Below, piece after piece: positions 18,259 through 25,830 of a stretch of 64,000 nt of DNA. The notes under the pieces are model-generated. The model saw only the letters and a list, made by a program, of their open reading frames with translations. It did not search any database and was not told the DNA's origin. The stretch is from Gammaproteobacteria bacterium (lineage in GTDB: Bacteria; Pseudomonadota; Gammaproteobacteria; Steroidobacterales; GCA-2729495), in assembly GCA_030426355.1 (NCBI GenBank), contig JAUHYQ010000003.1, forward strand, positions 310,001-374,000, read 5' to 3'. Position 1 is the first letter of the stretch. Every line of letters begins with the position of its first letter. Position numbers and translations under genes: made by a program.

Positions 18259-18870
18259 ATGGCACATCCGGATGAAGTACTGGAGTTCTGGTTTGCAGAT
18301 GCACTCGAGTCGCCCGAGGCCGCACAGGCCAGAAGTTCATTCTGGTTTGGCAATGATGCGGCCACCGACAGCCTGATCTGGGAGTTATACGGCGACACGT
18401 TAACGGATGCTGCGGCTGGCCATTATGATGACTGGCTGCAGACTGCCCGCGGGCGTCTCGCATTGATCATTGTGCTTGATCAGTTTCCCCGCAATATTTT
18501 TCGCGGTACCGCCGAGGTCTACCGCTACGATCCAATAGTGATTGCACTGGCGCAGGCAGGCGTGGCGCTCGGCCAGCTGGCCGGCCTTACTGTTCCTGAA
18601 CAGGCGTTTTTTTTGATGCCTTATCAGCACAGCGAGGATTTGGACGTGCAGCGTTCCGGTGTTGCGCTGATGCAGGCTATGGTCAGCGAGGCACCGCCAG
18701 AGTGGCGGGCTATTGCCCGGAATTTTTCTGAATTTGCGGTTAAACACATGGACATCGTTGAAAGCTATGGCCGTTTCCCGCACCGTAACAAAGTGCTGGG
18801 TCGTCACACCACGGACGATGAGGCCCTGTTTCTGAGTAAAGGCGGCGAAACTTTCGGTCAGGCCGGCTAA
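18259..18870 (+). CDS. DUF924 family protein
   Basis: The ATG at 18259 is preceded by GGGGGATGAG and gives 203 residues beginning MAHPDEVLEFWF. The signature LIIVLDQFPRNIFRGT and the later YQHSEDLDVQ and FPHRNKVLGR segments identify the DUF924 family, an all-helical fold related to TPR arrays. No enzymatic activity is established. It lies on its own between the TauE-like gene and panD. Confidence 0.85.
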   Translation: MAHPDEVLEFWFADALESPEAAQARSSFWFGNDAATDSLIWELYGDTLTDAAAGHYDDWLQTARGRLALIIVLDQFPRNIFRGTAEVYRYDPIVIALAQAGVALGQLAGLTVPEQAFFLMPYQHSEDLDVQRSGVALMQAMVSEAPPEWRAIARNFSEFAVKHMDIVESYGRFPHRNKVLGRHTTDDEALFLSKGGETFGQAG

Positions 18871-18960
18871 AACCCTTGTAAACATTGATGTTCAGGTGGG
18901 TCGGTGCGCGGCCAGCTTTCTGGTAGCATGAGCGCCCCCAAGACCGCAGGAGACGGTTCG

Positions 18961-19326
18961 TTGCGTTCGTTGTTAAGAGCCAAAATTCACAAAGCCACGG
19001 TAACTCAGGCCGACCCTGATTACATAGGCAGCATCACGATCGACAAGGATTTGCTCGATCTTGTCGACCTGTGGGCGAATGAAAAAGTGCTGGTTGCCAG
19101 CAACACATCCAGCGCCCGTTTGGAAACTTATGTGCTGGAAGGCACGCGCGGTTCAGGGAAAATCTGCATGAACGGTCCGGCGGCACACATGATAGGGGCG
19201 GGCGAAGAAGTCGTTATCATGGCATTCGAATACACGGACAAACCCATCAGGCCTAAAGTTATATTGGTGGATGATGACAACCGCTTTGTCCGCTATCTGG
19301 CCGAAGAAGAAGACCAAAAGCTCTAA
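18961..19326 (+). CDS. panD: Aspartate 1-decarboxylase proenzyme
   Basis: The TTG at 18961 has an excellent Shine-Dalgarno (AGGAGA at 18948-18953, seven-base spacer) and gives the family-like N-terminus (M)RSLLRAKIHKATVTQ; the upstream in-frame GTG at 18904 and ATG at 18928 would add a non-conserved tail. The self-cleavage site Gly23-Ser24 (YIGSITID) is present, the Ser becoming the pyruvoyl group. PanD makes beta-alanine from aspartate for pantothenate and CoA. Other pan genes are not nearby. The length of 121 residues is usual. Confidence 0.88.
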   Translation: MRSLLRAKIHKATVTQADPDYIGSITIDKDLLDLVDLWANEKVLVASNTSSARLETYVLEGTRGSGKICMNGPAAHMIGAGEEVVIMAFEYTDKPIRPKVILVDDDNRFVRYLAEEEDQKL

Positions 19327-19347
19327 CATTTATTCACGTGTGATTTT

Positions 19348-19650
19348 ATGGCATCGGGTATAGATCAATTATTGGCCGAGCAGGGTGTTGCGCTGCGCGA
19401 TTTTGCGCTGACTTTTGCCCGCATGATTGCTGCCATGGCGGTTGATCCGCACGGATACTTTGAAAAGAAATATGCCGCACGCATAGAGAGTGCCCGCAGC
19501 GAGCAAGAAATAAACGGCGTTCTGATCCAACTGGTGCAGTGGGTGGCCAGTACGTCCATCAGCGATGACGAGCGCGCGCGGCTTGATCAGCAGCTTGCGC
19601 AACAGGGGTTCCTTTCTGTTCATGAGCTGCGCACCCGGCTATTGCCCTGA
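19348..19650 (+). CDS. Small hypothetical protein
   Basis: This 100-residue, probably all-helical protein is not one I recognise. It is rich in Ala, Gln and Glu and has no signal peptide, membrane segment or metal-binding motif. The spacing (21 bases after panD) and a plausible start support expression. It could be a protein-interaction module. Confidence 0.5.
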   Translation: MASGIDQLLAEQGVALRDFALTFARMIAAMAVDPHGYFEKKYAARIESARSEQEINGVLIQLVQWVASTSISDDERARLDQQLAQQGFLSVHELRTRLLP

Positions 19651-19712
19651 TTTTTTCAATTCCCGGCTTTGATTTATTGGCGCGCCCAGTCGGTGCCGCA
19701 TACTATTGACTT

Positions 19713-21506
19713 ATGAAGACCCTGCTGCGATACGGCGCGATATTTGTCGGCGCCCTGCTGTCATTACTGCTGCTACTGACCCTGGCAGTTGTGTTGTTCG
19801 TTGATCCGAACGATTACCGCGACGACATCCTCAATGCCTTGAGTGAAGAGACCGGCCGGGAATTTTCCATGGATGGCGATATAGAGCTCGGCGCTTTCCC
19901 GTGTTGCAGCCTGCGCCTGAATTCCGTTTCTGCTGGTAACCCCACTAGTTGGCAGGAGGGTGCTGCTAAAGAGCAGCGCGGGCGCGAGTCCGGTTTTATT
20001 CGTGTGGCCAGTGCTGATCTCAGCGTACAGCTCTGGCCTTTGCTGACGCGTGGCGAATTGCGTATCGGTCAGGTTACTCTGGACGGGCTGTCGGTCAATC
20101 TGATCAGCCGCAAGGACGGATCGGTCAACTGGGAGTTTGCCGCTGCCGGCGACGACAGACCGGACGACGTGCGCGACGAGGAACCGGGCGCACCTGCCGC
20201 GGTGCTGAATATCGACGGGATCGTCGTCCGCGATGCCGAGGTGCGCTACAGCGATCTCGCTGCCGGCGATAGCATCCATCTGACCGAGCTTGATTTTTCC
20301 GCAGGGCGGATCGTGTTCGGCGAGCCGACTGACATAAGGCTGTCGTTGCTCGCGGACGGCTTGTTGCCGGAACAACCTGTGCGCCTTGAGCTTGACGCTG
20401 CAGCGGTACTTAGCGCCGACGGCAACCAGGCGGAGTTGCGTGATTTGGCAATGCAGCTTGATGCCACCCGCATTACGGGCTGGGTGAAGCTGCTTGACCT
20501 GCAATCTGAGAAGCTGGCTTTTGAACTAAAGGTTGATCGTCTCGATGCGGATGCATACCTTGCGGCGGAGTCAGGCGCGGACGATACGAACACCGCTGCG
20601 GCAAACATCAATGATGAACGCATTGACGTGCCGGCGGACACGCTGCGTACCCTCAATGTTAACGGCAACATCAATATTGCCGAGCTGATATTCGAAGGCG
20701 CTCAGCTGTCGGACGTCAATGTCACTGTGGCCTCTGGCAGCGGCGCGCTGCGGCTGCACCCGCTGACGGCAACGCTTTACGGCGGCAGTTATGCCGGCGA
20801 TGTCCGTCTGGATGTTCGGGGCAGCAAGCCAAAGCTTGCGGTTGATGAAAAACTGACAGGCATCACGCTCGCCGAATTGCTGGCAGACACGGCTGATATG
20901 GAAAACCTGGCCGGTTTCGGCAATTTGCGTATAACGGCGAACGGTCGTGGCGACACGGTCGGCGAATTGCTGAAGAGTCTGAGCGGCGATGCAGCTTTCG
21001 AATTGCAGGAGGGCATGTATCGCGGTGTGGATCTTTGGTACGAGGTCCGCAAAGCCCAAGCGCTGATCAAACAGACAGAACCCCCGCCCAGGCCCGATAA
21101 TCCCCGCACGGAGCTTAGTGAGTTTTCCGGCACGCTTAAATTTGCCGGTGGGCAGGCGAGCAACCAGGACTTTAAGGCGACGTTACCGTTTATGCGCCTG
21201 ACCGGGGCAGGCAACATCAACCTAGTCGATGCTGTGATGGATTACCGTTTGCAGGCGCGCGTGGTCGATACACCGGGTCTTGTTGATTCGCCAGATGTCG
21301 ATTCACCCGCTGCAGACGAGTCGGCCGATACCGCTGATACGGTTAGCCAGCTAAAAGGGTTGACCATACCGATCAACGTAAAAGGCCCTATCGACGACCC
21401 CAAGGTGGGGGTTGATTTGGGTGATCTCTTAAAGGACACCGTTACAGAGAAAGCGCGTGAACGCCTTGAAGACAAATTAAAAAAGAAACTTAAGTTATTT
21501 GACTAG
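19713..21506 (+). CDS. AsmA-family envelope protein
   Basis: This 597-residue protein has one N-terminal transmembrane helix (about residues 8-30) followed by the AsmA pattern VDPNDYRDDILNALSEETGREFSMDGDIEL. A long beta-rich periplasmic region and a C-terminal AsmA_2-like segment (GFGNLRITANGRGDTVGELLKSLSGDAAFELQEG with breaks) follow. AsmA-like proteins are bridge-like lipid transfer candidates between inner and outer membrane. It ends with a Lys-rich helix, and its last codons overlap the mutY start. It is more likely AsmA or YhjG-like than TamB because of its length. Confidence 0.85.
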   Translation: MKTLLRYGAIFVGALLSLLLLLTLAVVLFVDPNDYRDDILNALSEETGREFSMDGDIELGAFPCCSLRLNSVSAGNPTSWQEGAAKEQRGRESGFIRVASADLSVQLWPLLTRGELRIGQVTLDGLSVNLISRKDGSVNWEFAAAGDDRPDDVRDEEPGAPAAVLNIDGIVVRDAEVRYSDLAAGDSIHLTELDFSAGRIVFGEPTDIRLSLLADGLLPEQPVRLELDAAAVLSADGNQAELRDLAMQLDATRITGWVKLLDLQSEKLAFELKVDRLDADAYLAAESGADDTNTAAANINDERIDVPADTLRTLNVNGNINIAELIFEGAQLSDVNVTVASGSGALRLHPLTATLYGGSYAGDVRLDVRGSKPKLAVDEKLTGITLAELLADTADMENLAGFGNLRITANGRGDTVGELLKSLSGDAAFELQEGMYRGVDLWYEVRKAQALIKQTEPPPRPDNPRTELSEFSGTLKFAGGQASNQDFKATLPFMRLTGAGNINLVDAVMDYRLQARVVDTPGLVDSPDVDSPAADESADTADTVSQLKGLTIPINVKGPIDDPKVGVDLGDLLKDTVTEKARERLEDKLKKKLKLFD

Positions 21507-22572
21507 CGCTTATCATAATTTTGCGAAGCGTTTGCTGGCCTGGTGGGACGTGCACGGGCGACGGGATTTGCCTTGGCAGAGCAACCCTGATTCTTACCGC
21601 GTGTGGGTGTCGGAAATCATGCTGCAACAGACACAAGTTGCGACCGTCGAGGGCTATTTCGAGCGCTTTATAAAGAGGTTTCCCAGCGTTGCGGAACTCG
21701 CCGCAGCCAGTGAAGATGAGGTGCTGCACCACTGGTCGGGTTTGGGTTACTACAGCCGAGCCCGCAATCTGCACAAAGCAGCGCGTATGGTGATTGATAA
21801 ATACGGCGGCGAATTGCCGCAGCAACTGGATCAGCTCGTTGCCTTGCCCGGAATAGGGCGATCCACGGCAGGCGCGATTCTGGCGCTGTCAGCAGGGCAA
21901 CGCCAGCCCATACTCGACGGCAACGCCAAGCGAGTGCTCGCGCGGTACTTTGCTGTCGAAGGGTGGCCCGGCACCACCGCAAACCTGAAGCAACTGTGGG
22001 CACTGGCGGAACAATGTACGCCAGAGCAACGCGTGGCGAATTACACGCAGGCGATTATGGACCTGGGCGCAACCCTGTGTCGGCGGTCGCGGCCCGCTTG
22101 CGATGCATGTCCGCTTAATAAAGGTTGCAAGGCGCTGGCGACCGGCCGTGTTGCCACTATCCCGGGTACCAGGCCCAAAAAAGTGCGCCCACGCCGGTCA
22201 GCGGTGGTGCTGATGGTGCGATGGGGCGAATGCGTGCTGCTGGAGAAACGCCCCCCGCAGGGTATCTGGGGCGGTCTGTGGAGCTTTCCGGAGTTTGCCG
22301 ATCAGGCCGCGGCCGAAAGCTGGGCCGGGCTGCATCTGGGTGCTGAGCGCGTTGCGGGCCGAGATTGGCCCGCCGTCGCGCACAGCTTTAGTCATTTTGA
22401 TTTCGATATGCAGCCGCTGGAAGTGACTGTGCCCGGGCCGGCAACCTCGGGCGTCATGGAAGGTGACGGGTGGCTCTGGTATAACACTCGCTCACCGCAG
22501 GCTGCCGGACTGGCAGCGCCCGTTTCCCGGTTGCTAACCAAGATTAATAAGCCGACGAGCAGAGAGTCATGA
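21499..22572 (+). CDS. mutY: A/G-specific adenine DNA glycosylase MutY
   Basis: This 357-residue protein has the helix-hairpin-helix LPGIGRSTAGAIL, the catalytic Glu in VSEIMLQQTQVATV and Asp in ILDGNAKRVLAR. The [4Fe-4S] motif C-x6-C-x2-C-x5-C (CRRSRPACDACPLNKGC) is intact, and a C-terminal NUDIX-like domain recognises 8-oxoG. MutY removes adenine mispaired with 8-oxoguanine. It starts at TTG overlapping the AsmA-like stop and overlaps yggX by 4 bases; mutY-yggX is a standard pair. Confidence 0.95.
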   Translation: MTSAYHNFAKRLLAWWDVHGRRDLPWQSNPDSYRVWVSEIMLQQTQVATVEGYFERFIKRFPSVAELAAASEDEVLHHWSGLGYYSRARNLHKAARMVIDKYGGELPQQLDQLVALPGIGRSTAGAILALSAGQRQPILDGNAKRVLARYFAVEGWPGTTANLKQLWALAEQCTPEQRVANYTQAIMDLGATLCRRSRPACDACPLNKGCKALATGRVATIPGTRPKKVRPRRSAVVLMVRWGECVLLEKRPPQGIWGGLWSFPEFADQAAAESWAGLHLGAERVAGRDWPAVAHSFSHFDFDMQPLEVTVPGPATSGVMEGDGWLWYNTRSPQAAGLAAPVSRLLTKINKPTSRES

Positions 22573-22835
22573 GTCGAACCGTTCAGTGCATATTGCTCAA
22601 TGAAGAAAAGCCGGGGCTGGATCGCCCGCCGTATCCGGGTGATCTGGGCCGCCGTATTTTTGAGCAGGTGTCACAGGAGGCGTGGCGGCAGTGGCTGGCG
22701 CACCAGACCATGCTTATTAATGAGTACCGTCTGGTACCGATTGAACCCAAGGATCGGGCCTTTTTGGAGCAGGAGATGGAGAAATTCTTTTTTGGCGACG
22801 GCTCCGAGCCGCCCCAGGCATTTGTACCCAAGTAG
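22569..22835 (+). CDS. yggX: YggX iron-trafficking / oxidative damage protection protein
   Basis: This 88-residue protein begins MSRTVQCILLNEEKPGLD with the conserved early Cys and contains PYPGDLGRRIFEQVSQEAWRQWL, which defines the YggX family. It protects Fe-S enzymes and labile iron under oxidative stress. It overlaps the end of mutY by ATGA, so the two are probably translated together; MutY itself has an Fe-S cluster. Confidence 0.94.
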   Translation: MSRTVQCILLNEEKPGLDRPPYPGDLGRRIFEQVSQEAWRQWLAHQTMLINEYRLVPIEPKDRAFLEQEMEKFFFGDGSEPPQAFVPK

Positions 22836-22900
22836 GTTTATCGTCAGCGCTTGCTTGACTCACCGCGGGCGCGTGGGTCTAATACGCCCCGCCTCTCTAT

Positions 22901-22976
<76 letters not shown>

Positions 22977-23002
22977 CTTACTCTATTGATGTTCGCCGCG
23001 CC

Positions 23003-23404
23003 TTAACTGCAACCCTCTCGCCGTAATCTGAAACCATTTTTTATAACCCGCTTCACACGGCTTTCCAGAGCCTGCTGATCGGGGTGGCCCGGCGTGATAC
23101 TGATCAGTCGGACCCGGCCATCGCTCGGGTGACTGGCTTCGGCGACATAACCCAAAGCCACCATGTTGTTTACCAGTCGCGAAACCGTGGATGGCGAGAT
23201 GTTGAGGGTTCTCGAGATGTCGGTGTTGTTGGTTGGGTCGCTATAGTAAATTGACTTCAAGCCAATGTAGTTGCCGATGCGGAGGCTGTTCAGCGTTGTA
23301 TCGCCATCAAACTGGTCTGCAAGAAGATTAAAAATCTCAAACATCAGTTCCTGAACTTCCTGATCGGAAATATCAATGAGTGGTCGGGTGGTCGAAGTAT
23401 CCAT
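23003..23404 (-). CDS. MarR-type winged-helix transcriptional regulator
   Basis: This 133-residue protein has a helical N-terminus and a winged helix: NNTDISRTLNISPSTVSRLVNNMVALGYV is the helix-turn-helix and EASHPSDGRVRLISIT the wing. MarR dimers bind palindromes and often repress neighbouring genes and themselves. It diverges from the first PEP-CTERM gene across a 276-base intergenic region that carries a perfect inverted repeat (23517-23538), one candidate operator. The ligand cannot be predicted. Confidence 0.8.
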   Translation of the reverse strand: MDTSTTRPLIDISDQEVQELMFEIFNLLADQFDGDTTLNSLRIGNYIGLKSIYYSDPTNNTDISRTLNISPSTVSRLVNNMVALGYVAEASHPSDGRVRLISITPGHPDQQALESRVKRVIKNGFRLRREGCS

Positions 23405-23516
23405 GTGCTTGGCAAATATCCTGATGAATTTGATTTGGTGTTAATTGTTATCCGCGTGCCTGATTTCCACACACTGCGCATTATCACTCTTTGCATATAG
23501 CAAATTTCATAAAAAA

Positions 23517-23538
23517 ATAGTTTCGAAATAGAAACTAT
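23517..23538. promoter_or_regulatory. Perfect 8-bp inverted repeat in a divergent intergenic region
   Basis: ATAGTTTC and GAAACTAT flank six bases (GAAATA). The site lies 113 bases upstream of the MarR-type start codon and about 120-140 bases upstream of the start point predicted for the sigma-54 promoter at 23631. It could be a MarR operator or an enhancer site for a sigma-54 activator. The second arm is partly echoed by TATAGAAAC at 23544-23552. Confidence 0.55.
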
Positions 23539-23630
23539 CGCGTTATAGAAACAGTTCTTCCCGGCATCGACCCTCACATGTAGCTTGTCGTCTATGGCGA
23601 ATTACTGCTGCTAAAACCCGAGTACCACGG

Positions 23631-23646
23631 GGGCAGAAAAGTTGCC
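23631..23646 (+). promoter_or_regulatory. sigma-54-like promoter of the first PEP-CTERM gene
   Basis: GGGCAGAAAAGTTGCC fits TGGCAC-N5-TTGCA with exact GG(10)GC spacing and a perfect TTGC core. The predicted start point is near 23657, leaving a leader of about 24 bases that contains the Shine-Dalgarno GAGGGG before the ATG at 23681. The geometry agrees well with the gene. Confidence 0.65.
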
Positions 23647-23680
23647 TATAACTTAAATGATTCTTTTGAGGGGAATGAAT

Positions 23681-24448
23681 ATGCGTCGATTAGTCATGCG
23701 GCTTTCATTAGCAGTTGGAAGCTTGATCTTTAGTATTGCGGCAAACGCGGCATTGGTATCGTATTCCGTTACCGGTTCCTGGGACGGAATGCAGACTTGG
23801 AATCCGGGTCAAATCGGCGCCAATACGCTGTCGACCACGGCGAATGGCGGCCCAGAGATGGCAGTGTCAGGCGTTGTTACCTTCGACGATGCGACCGGTG
23901 TGGTTTCCTATATCGAGCTCATGCAGGTCGGCACGCTGACCTCTAACTGGGATCTGAACCCCGATTATCCGAATACGCCGGAATATGACACGGTAACCAT
24001 GAGTGATTACCACTGGAAATCAGCCGGCTCAGAAATGCGCCTGTTGACGGGCACATCGGTTTGCAACGGTGCCGTAAATGCTGATTGTGGCCCGGGTATG
24101 CAATACGGTGGCAATTACATGGGTCGCGGCGGCCCACTGGAGAACTTTGGGTATCTGGTGGCGCTGACCGACTGGGTTGGTGCTGACAATTACTATGCAT
24201 ACGGCGACACGCTTGACGGCCCCGGTTTCGCAGGCACCGTCGATGTTAATAATCTGTTGGATCCTTTCGCCATCAATACCCTCACGTCCTGGGTTGGTGG
24301 TTTCGTGCCGCTGGCTGCAGCGGGTGAATATAACCTGTTGCTGGGATCACAGGTTCCGACAATCGTGCCCGTCCCGGCCGCAGTGTGGCTGTTTGGCTCG
24401 GCGCTGGGCCTGCTCGGCTTGCGTCGCCGCCATTTGACTCGCAGCTAG
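23681..24448 (+). CDS. PEP-CTERM sorting-domain protein
   Basis: The ATG at 23681 is chosen because GAGGGG ends seven bases upstream; ATGs at 23657 and 23675 are less well placed. A signal peptide (residues 1 to about 24, ANA-A) is followed by a Gly/Asn/Thr-rich beta-type region, and the C-terminus has VPVPAAVWLFGSALGLLGL and an Arg cluster (RRR), the PEP-CTERM anchor. Exosortase recognises and cleaves this tail during export, leaving the protein in the matrix or on the surface. No exosortase gene lies in the window. The rest of the sequence has no known domain. A strong terminator follows. Confidence 0.88.
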   Translation: MRRLVMRLSLAVGSLIFSIAANAALVSYSVTGSWDGMQTWNPGQIGANTLSTTANGGPEMAVSGVVTFDDATGVVSYIELMQVGTLTSNWDLNPDYPNTPEYDTVTMSDYHWKSAGSEMRLLTGTSVCNGAVNADCGPGMQYGGNYMGRGGPLENFGYLVALTDWVGADNYYAYGDTLDGPGFAGTVDVNNLLDPFAINTLTSWVGGFVPLAAAGEYNLLLGSQVPTIVPVPAAVWLFGSALGLLGLRRRHLTRS

Positions 24449-24500
24449 AGATATCTCTATGGAGCCACGAGCATCGTTCGTTGGCATCCATAGGAGTTGC

Positions 24501-24537
24501 AAAGGGTCCGTCCGGGGAACCGGACGGACCCTTTTTA
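24501..24537 (+). terminator. Rho-independent terminator after the first PEP-CTERM gene
   Basis: Arms AAAGGGTCCGTCCGG (24501-24515) and CCGGACGGACCCTTT (24520-24534) form a perfect 15-bp stem with a 4-base loop and a T tract. It separates the two PEP-CTERM genes, so the second needs its own promoter. Confidence 0.95.
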
Positions 24538-24552
24538 AAATTAGGGTCCGTT

Positions 24553-24580
24553 TTGCACCTGCAATTATGCGGCAGTGCAA
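24553..24580. repeat. Imperfect inverted repeat upstream of the second PEP-CTERM gene
   Basis: TTGCAC (24553-24558) and GTGCAA (24575-24580) are exact inverted copies, and CTGC/GCAG extends the symmetry with one base offset. It lies about 115-142 bases before the start point predicted for the sigma-54-like promoter at 24668, the same distance at which an inverted repeat lies before the first PEP-CTERM gene. The sequence differs from that repeat, so a common regulator is not shown. Confidence 0.4.
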
Positions 24581-24667
24581 CATAGAGCGGATTTTGTCAG
24601 CTTTGCCATTTCAGGCTGCTCTTACAGGTCATCATATAATACAGGCACTTGTGCGGCTCAATGAAAC

Positions 24668-24683
24668 TGGCTCTGCGACTGCA
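24668..24683 (+). promoter_or_regulatory. Candidate sigma-54 promoter of the second PEP-CTERM gene
   Basis: TGGCTCTGCGACTGCA matches TGGCAC-N5-TTGCA at all but two positions and has exact GG(10)GC spacing. The predicted start near 24695 gives a leader of about 245 bases that contains the whole riboswitch. A sigma-70-like alternative lies closer at 24727-24755. Confidence 0.5.
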
Positions 24684-24726
24684 TTTCCCAGTTCCAAATG
24701 TATTTTCGCGGTTATGTAAAAACGCT

Positions 24727-24755
24727 TTGATTCGTTGTCCCAAACCGGTTACATT
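24727..24755 (+). promoter_or_regulatory. Candidate sigma-70 promoter before the riboswitch
   Basis: TTGATT and TACATT are separated by 17 bases, each matching four of six consensus positions. Transcription would start near 24762, about 12 bases before the riboswitch aptamer. The position is attractive but the sequence match is modest. Confidence 0.4.
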
Positions 24756-24773
24756 CGGTTCGTCGATGAAAAG

Positions 24774-24890
24774 AGGACAAAGGCAAAGCCAGTGCGAGCT
24801 GGTGACGCAAAGCTACGGATCTCAAGCTTTTCGATCGTTTTACCAAGTGATCGAACGGTGCTTGACGAAGGGGAGACAGCCGGGCCGCAA
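24774..24890 (+). ncRNA. Cyclic-di-GMP-I (GEMM-I) riboswitch aptamer
   Basis: The hallmark elements appear in order: ACAAAGGCAAAG, a hairpin CCAGT-GCGA-GCTGG closed by a GNRA tetraloop, then TGACGCAAAGCTACGG, a long variable arm (CAAGC...CGATC/GATCG...GCTTG), and the closing segment GAGACAGCCGGGCCGC. The GNRA loop and the GACGCAAAGC core are the most conserved features of class I c-di-GMP aptamers. The boundaries are approximate. It precedes the PEP-CTERM gene at 24941. Confidence 0.9.
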
Positions 24891-24894
24891 CACT

Positions 24895-24935
24895 CTAATT
24901 TCTAATAAGACAATCTATAAATATTTGGAGATTAG
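24895..24935 (+). promoter_or_regulatory. Putative expression platform hiding the Shine-Dalgarno
   Basis: CTAATTTCT (24895-24903) can pair along its full length, with two G-U pairs, with GGAGATTAG (24927-24935). The latter contains the Shine-Dalgarno GGAG, and the ATG follows at 24941. This gives a translational switch directly after the c-di-GMP aptamer. Whether ligand binding opens or closes the hairpin cannot be told from the sequence. Confidence 0.65.
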
Positions 24936-24940
24936 TTGTA

Positions 24941-25747
24941 ATGAAGAAATTACTATCAGTAACAGCTCTAGCGCTGGTTTCGTTTAGCGCAAACGCTGCA
25001 ATCGTGTCGGTGAATATCGATAGCGGTGACTGGGCTAGCAGCACTAGCAGCAACAACAACGCCGATGCTTCGGTTAACAGCACTCGGCTCTACGATAATG
25101 GCGCTGCAATTCCGTTGGTTGAACTTGGTGCGCCTAATCCTGCTTTCCAGTGGAAAGATGACGCTGCTGTGGCACCCTACCCGGTCAAGGCGGGGCTTAC
25201 TCCGTTCGATGGCACCTACGGTGGCAGCATCACTTATGATGATTCCACTGGTGACGTTATCGGCGGTTCGCTCGTTATCACAGGTAAAGTTGGTGATCAG
25301 GTTGTCGTAGGTGGCAATAGCTGGTGGCTGCGTATCTGGGAAGACGTAACCGTTGACCTGGCTACTGGTCTTGGCACCGTAGGCAGCATTGACTGCGCAC
25401 GCACGGACTTTTCGGCGGCCAACTGTTCACCGGGTGTTACAGGCGGCATGCCGTTTGCCTGGAACATTAGTGACGGTGCGTTTACACCTGGTGCTTGCGC
25501 CCTGCCCGGTGGTTCAAACGCTGGTGATCCTGCTTGTGGACCGGATGCACCTGCTCGGTTGAAAGCTACGTTCGACGGCACCACGCTGTCTCTGCTGGTT
25601 GAAGGCCGTAATCTGGCGAACCCGAACGGTACTGACACTTTGAATGATTTCACTTTGTCGACTACCGTTGTGCCGGTTCCTGCAGCTGTATGGCTGTTCG
25701 GTTCGGCTATCGGCCTGCTCGGCTTCCGTCGCAAGATGAAAGCCTAA
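24941..25747 (+). CDS. PEP-CTERM protein under c-di-GMP riboswitch
   Basis: This 268-residue exported protein has a signal peptide (residues 1 to about 19, NA-A), a Ser/Asn/Gly/Thr-rich body with beta-sandwich character, a cysteine-containing stretch (about residues 145-200) and the tail VPVPAAVWLFGSAIGLLGF followed by RRK. The tail is nearly identical to that of the PEP-CTERM protein upstream, while the bodies differ apart from a short shared composition. Exosortase would process it at the membrane. GGAG lies 11 bases before the ATG and is the likely ribosome binding site, itself in the switch hairpin. Confidence 0.9.
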   Translation: MKKLLSVTALALVSFSANAAIVSVNIDSGDWASSTSSNNNADASVNSTRLYDNGAAIPLVELGAPNPAFQWKDDAAVAPYPVKAGLTPFDGTYGGSITYDDSTGDVIGGSLVITGKVGDQVVVGGNSWWLRIWEDVTVDLATGLGTVGSIDCARTDFSAANCSPGVTGGMPFAWNISDGAFTPGACALPGGSNAGDPACGPDAPARLKATFDGTTLSLLVEGRNLANPNGTDTLNDFTLSTTVVPVPAAVWLFGSAIGLLGFRRKMKA

Positions 25748-25790
25748 GCAATAATGATTTAAGCTAAGTTTTACTTAGCACTTCATATGA

Positions 25791-25816
25791 AAAACCCCGC
25801 TTCGGCGGGGTTTTTC
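25791..25816 (+). terminator. Rho-independent terminator after the second PEP-CTERM gene
   Basis: AAAACCCCGC, a TTCG loop and GCGGGGTTTTT form a compact GC stem with a T tract. Another perfect inverted repeat (GCTAAGT/ACTTAGC, 25763-25779) lies just before it. Confidence 0.95.
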
Positions 25817-25830
25817 TTTGCCTGAATAAA

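Noticed and set aside
19773-20504. Minus-strand open frame of 243 codons
   Set aside because: Antisense to the AsmA-like gene and without recognisable domains or a ribosome binding site.
23540-23680. A second c-di-GMP riboswitch upstream of the first PEP-CTERM gene
   Set aside because: The GACGCAAAGC core and the GNRA hairpin are absent, and the predicted leader is only about 24 bases.
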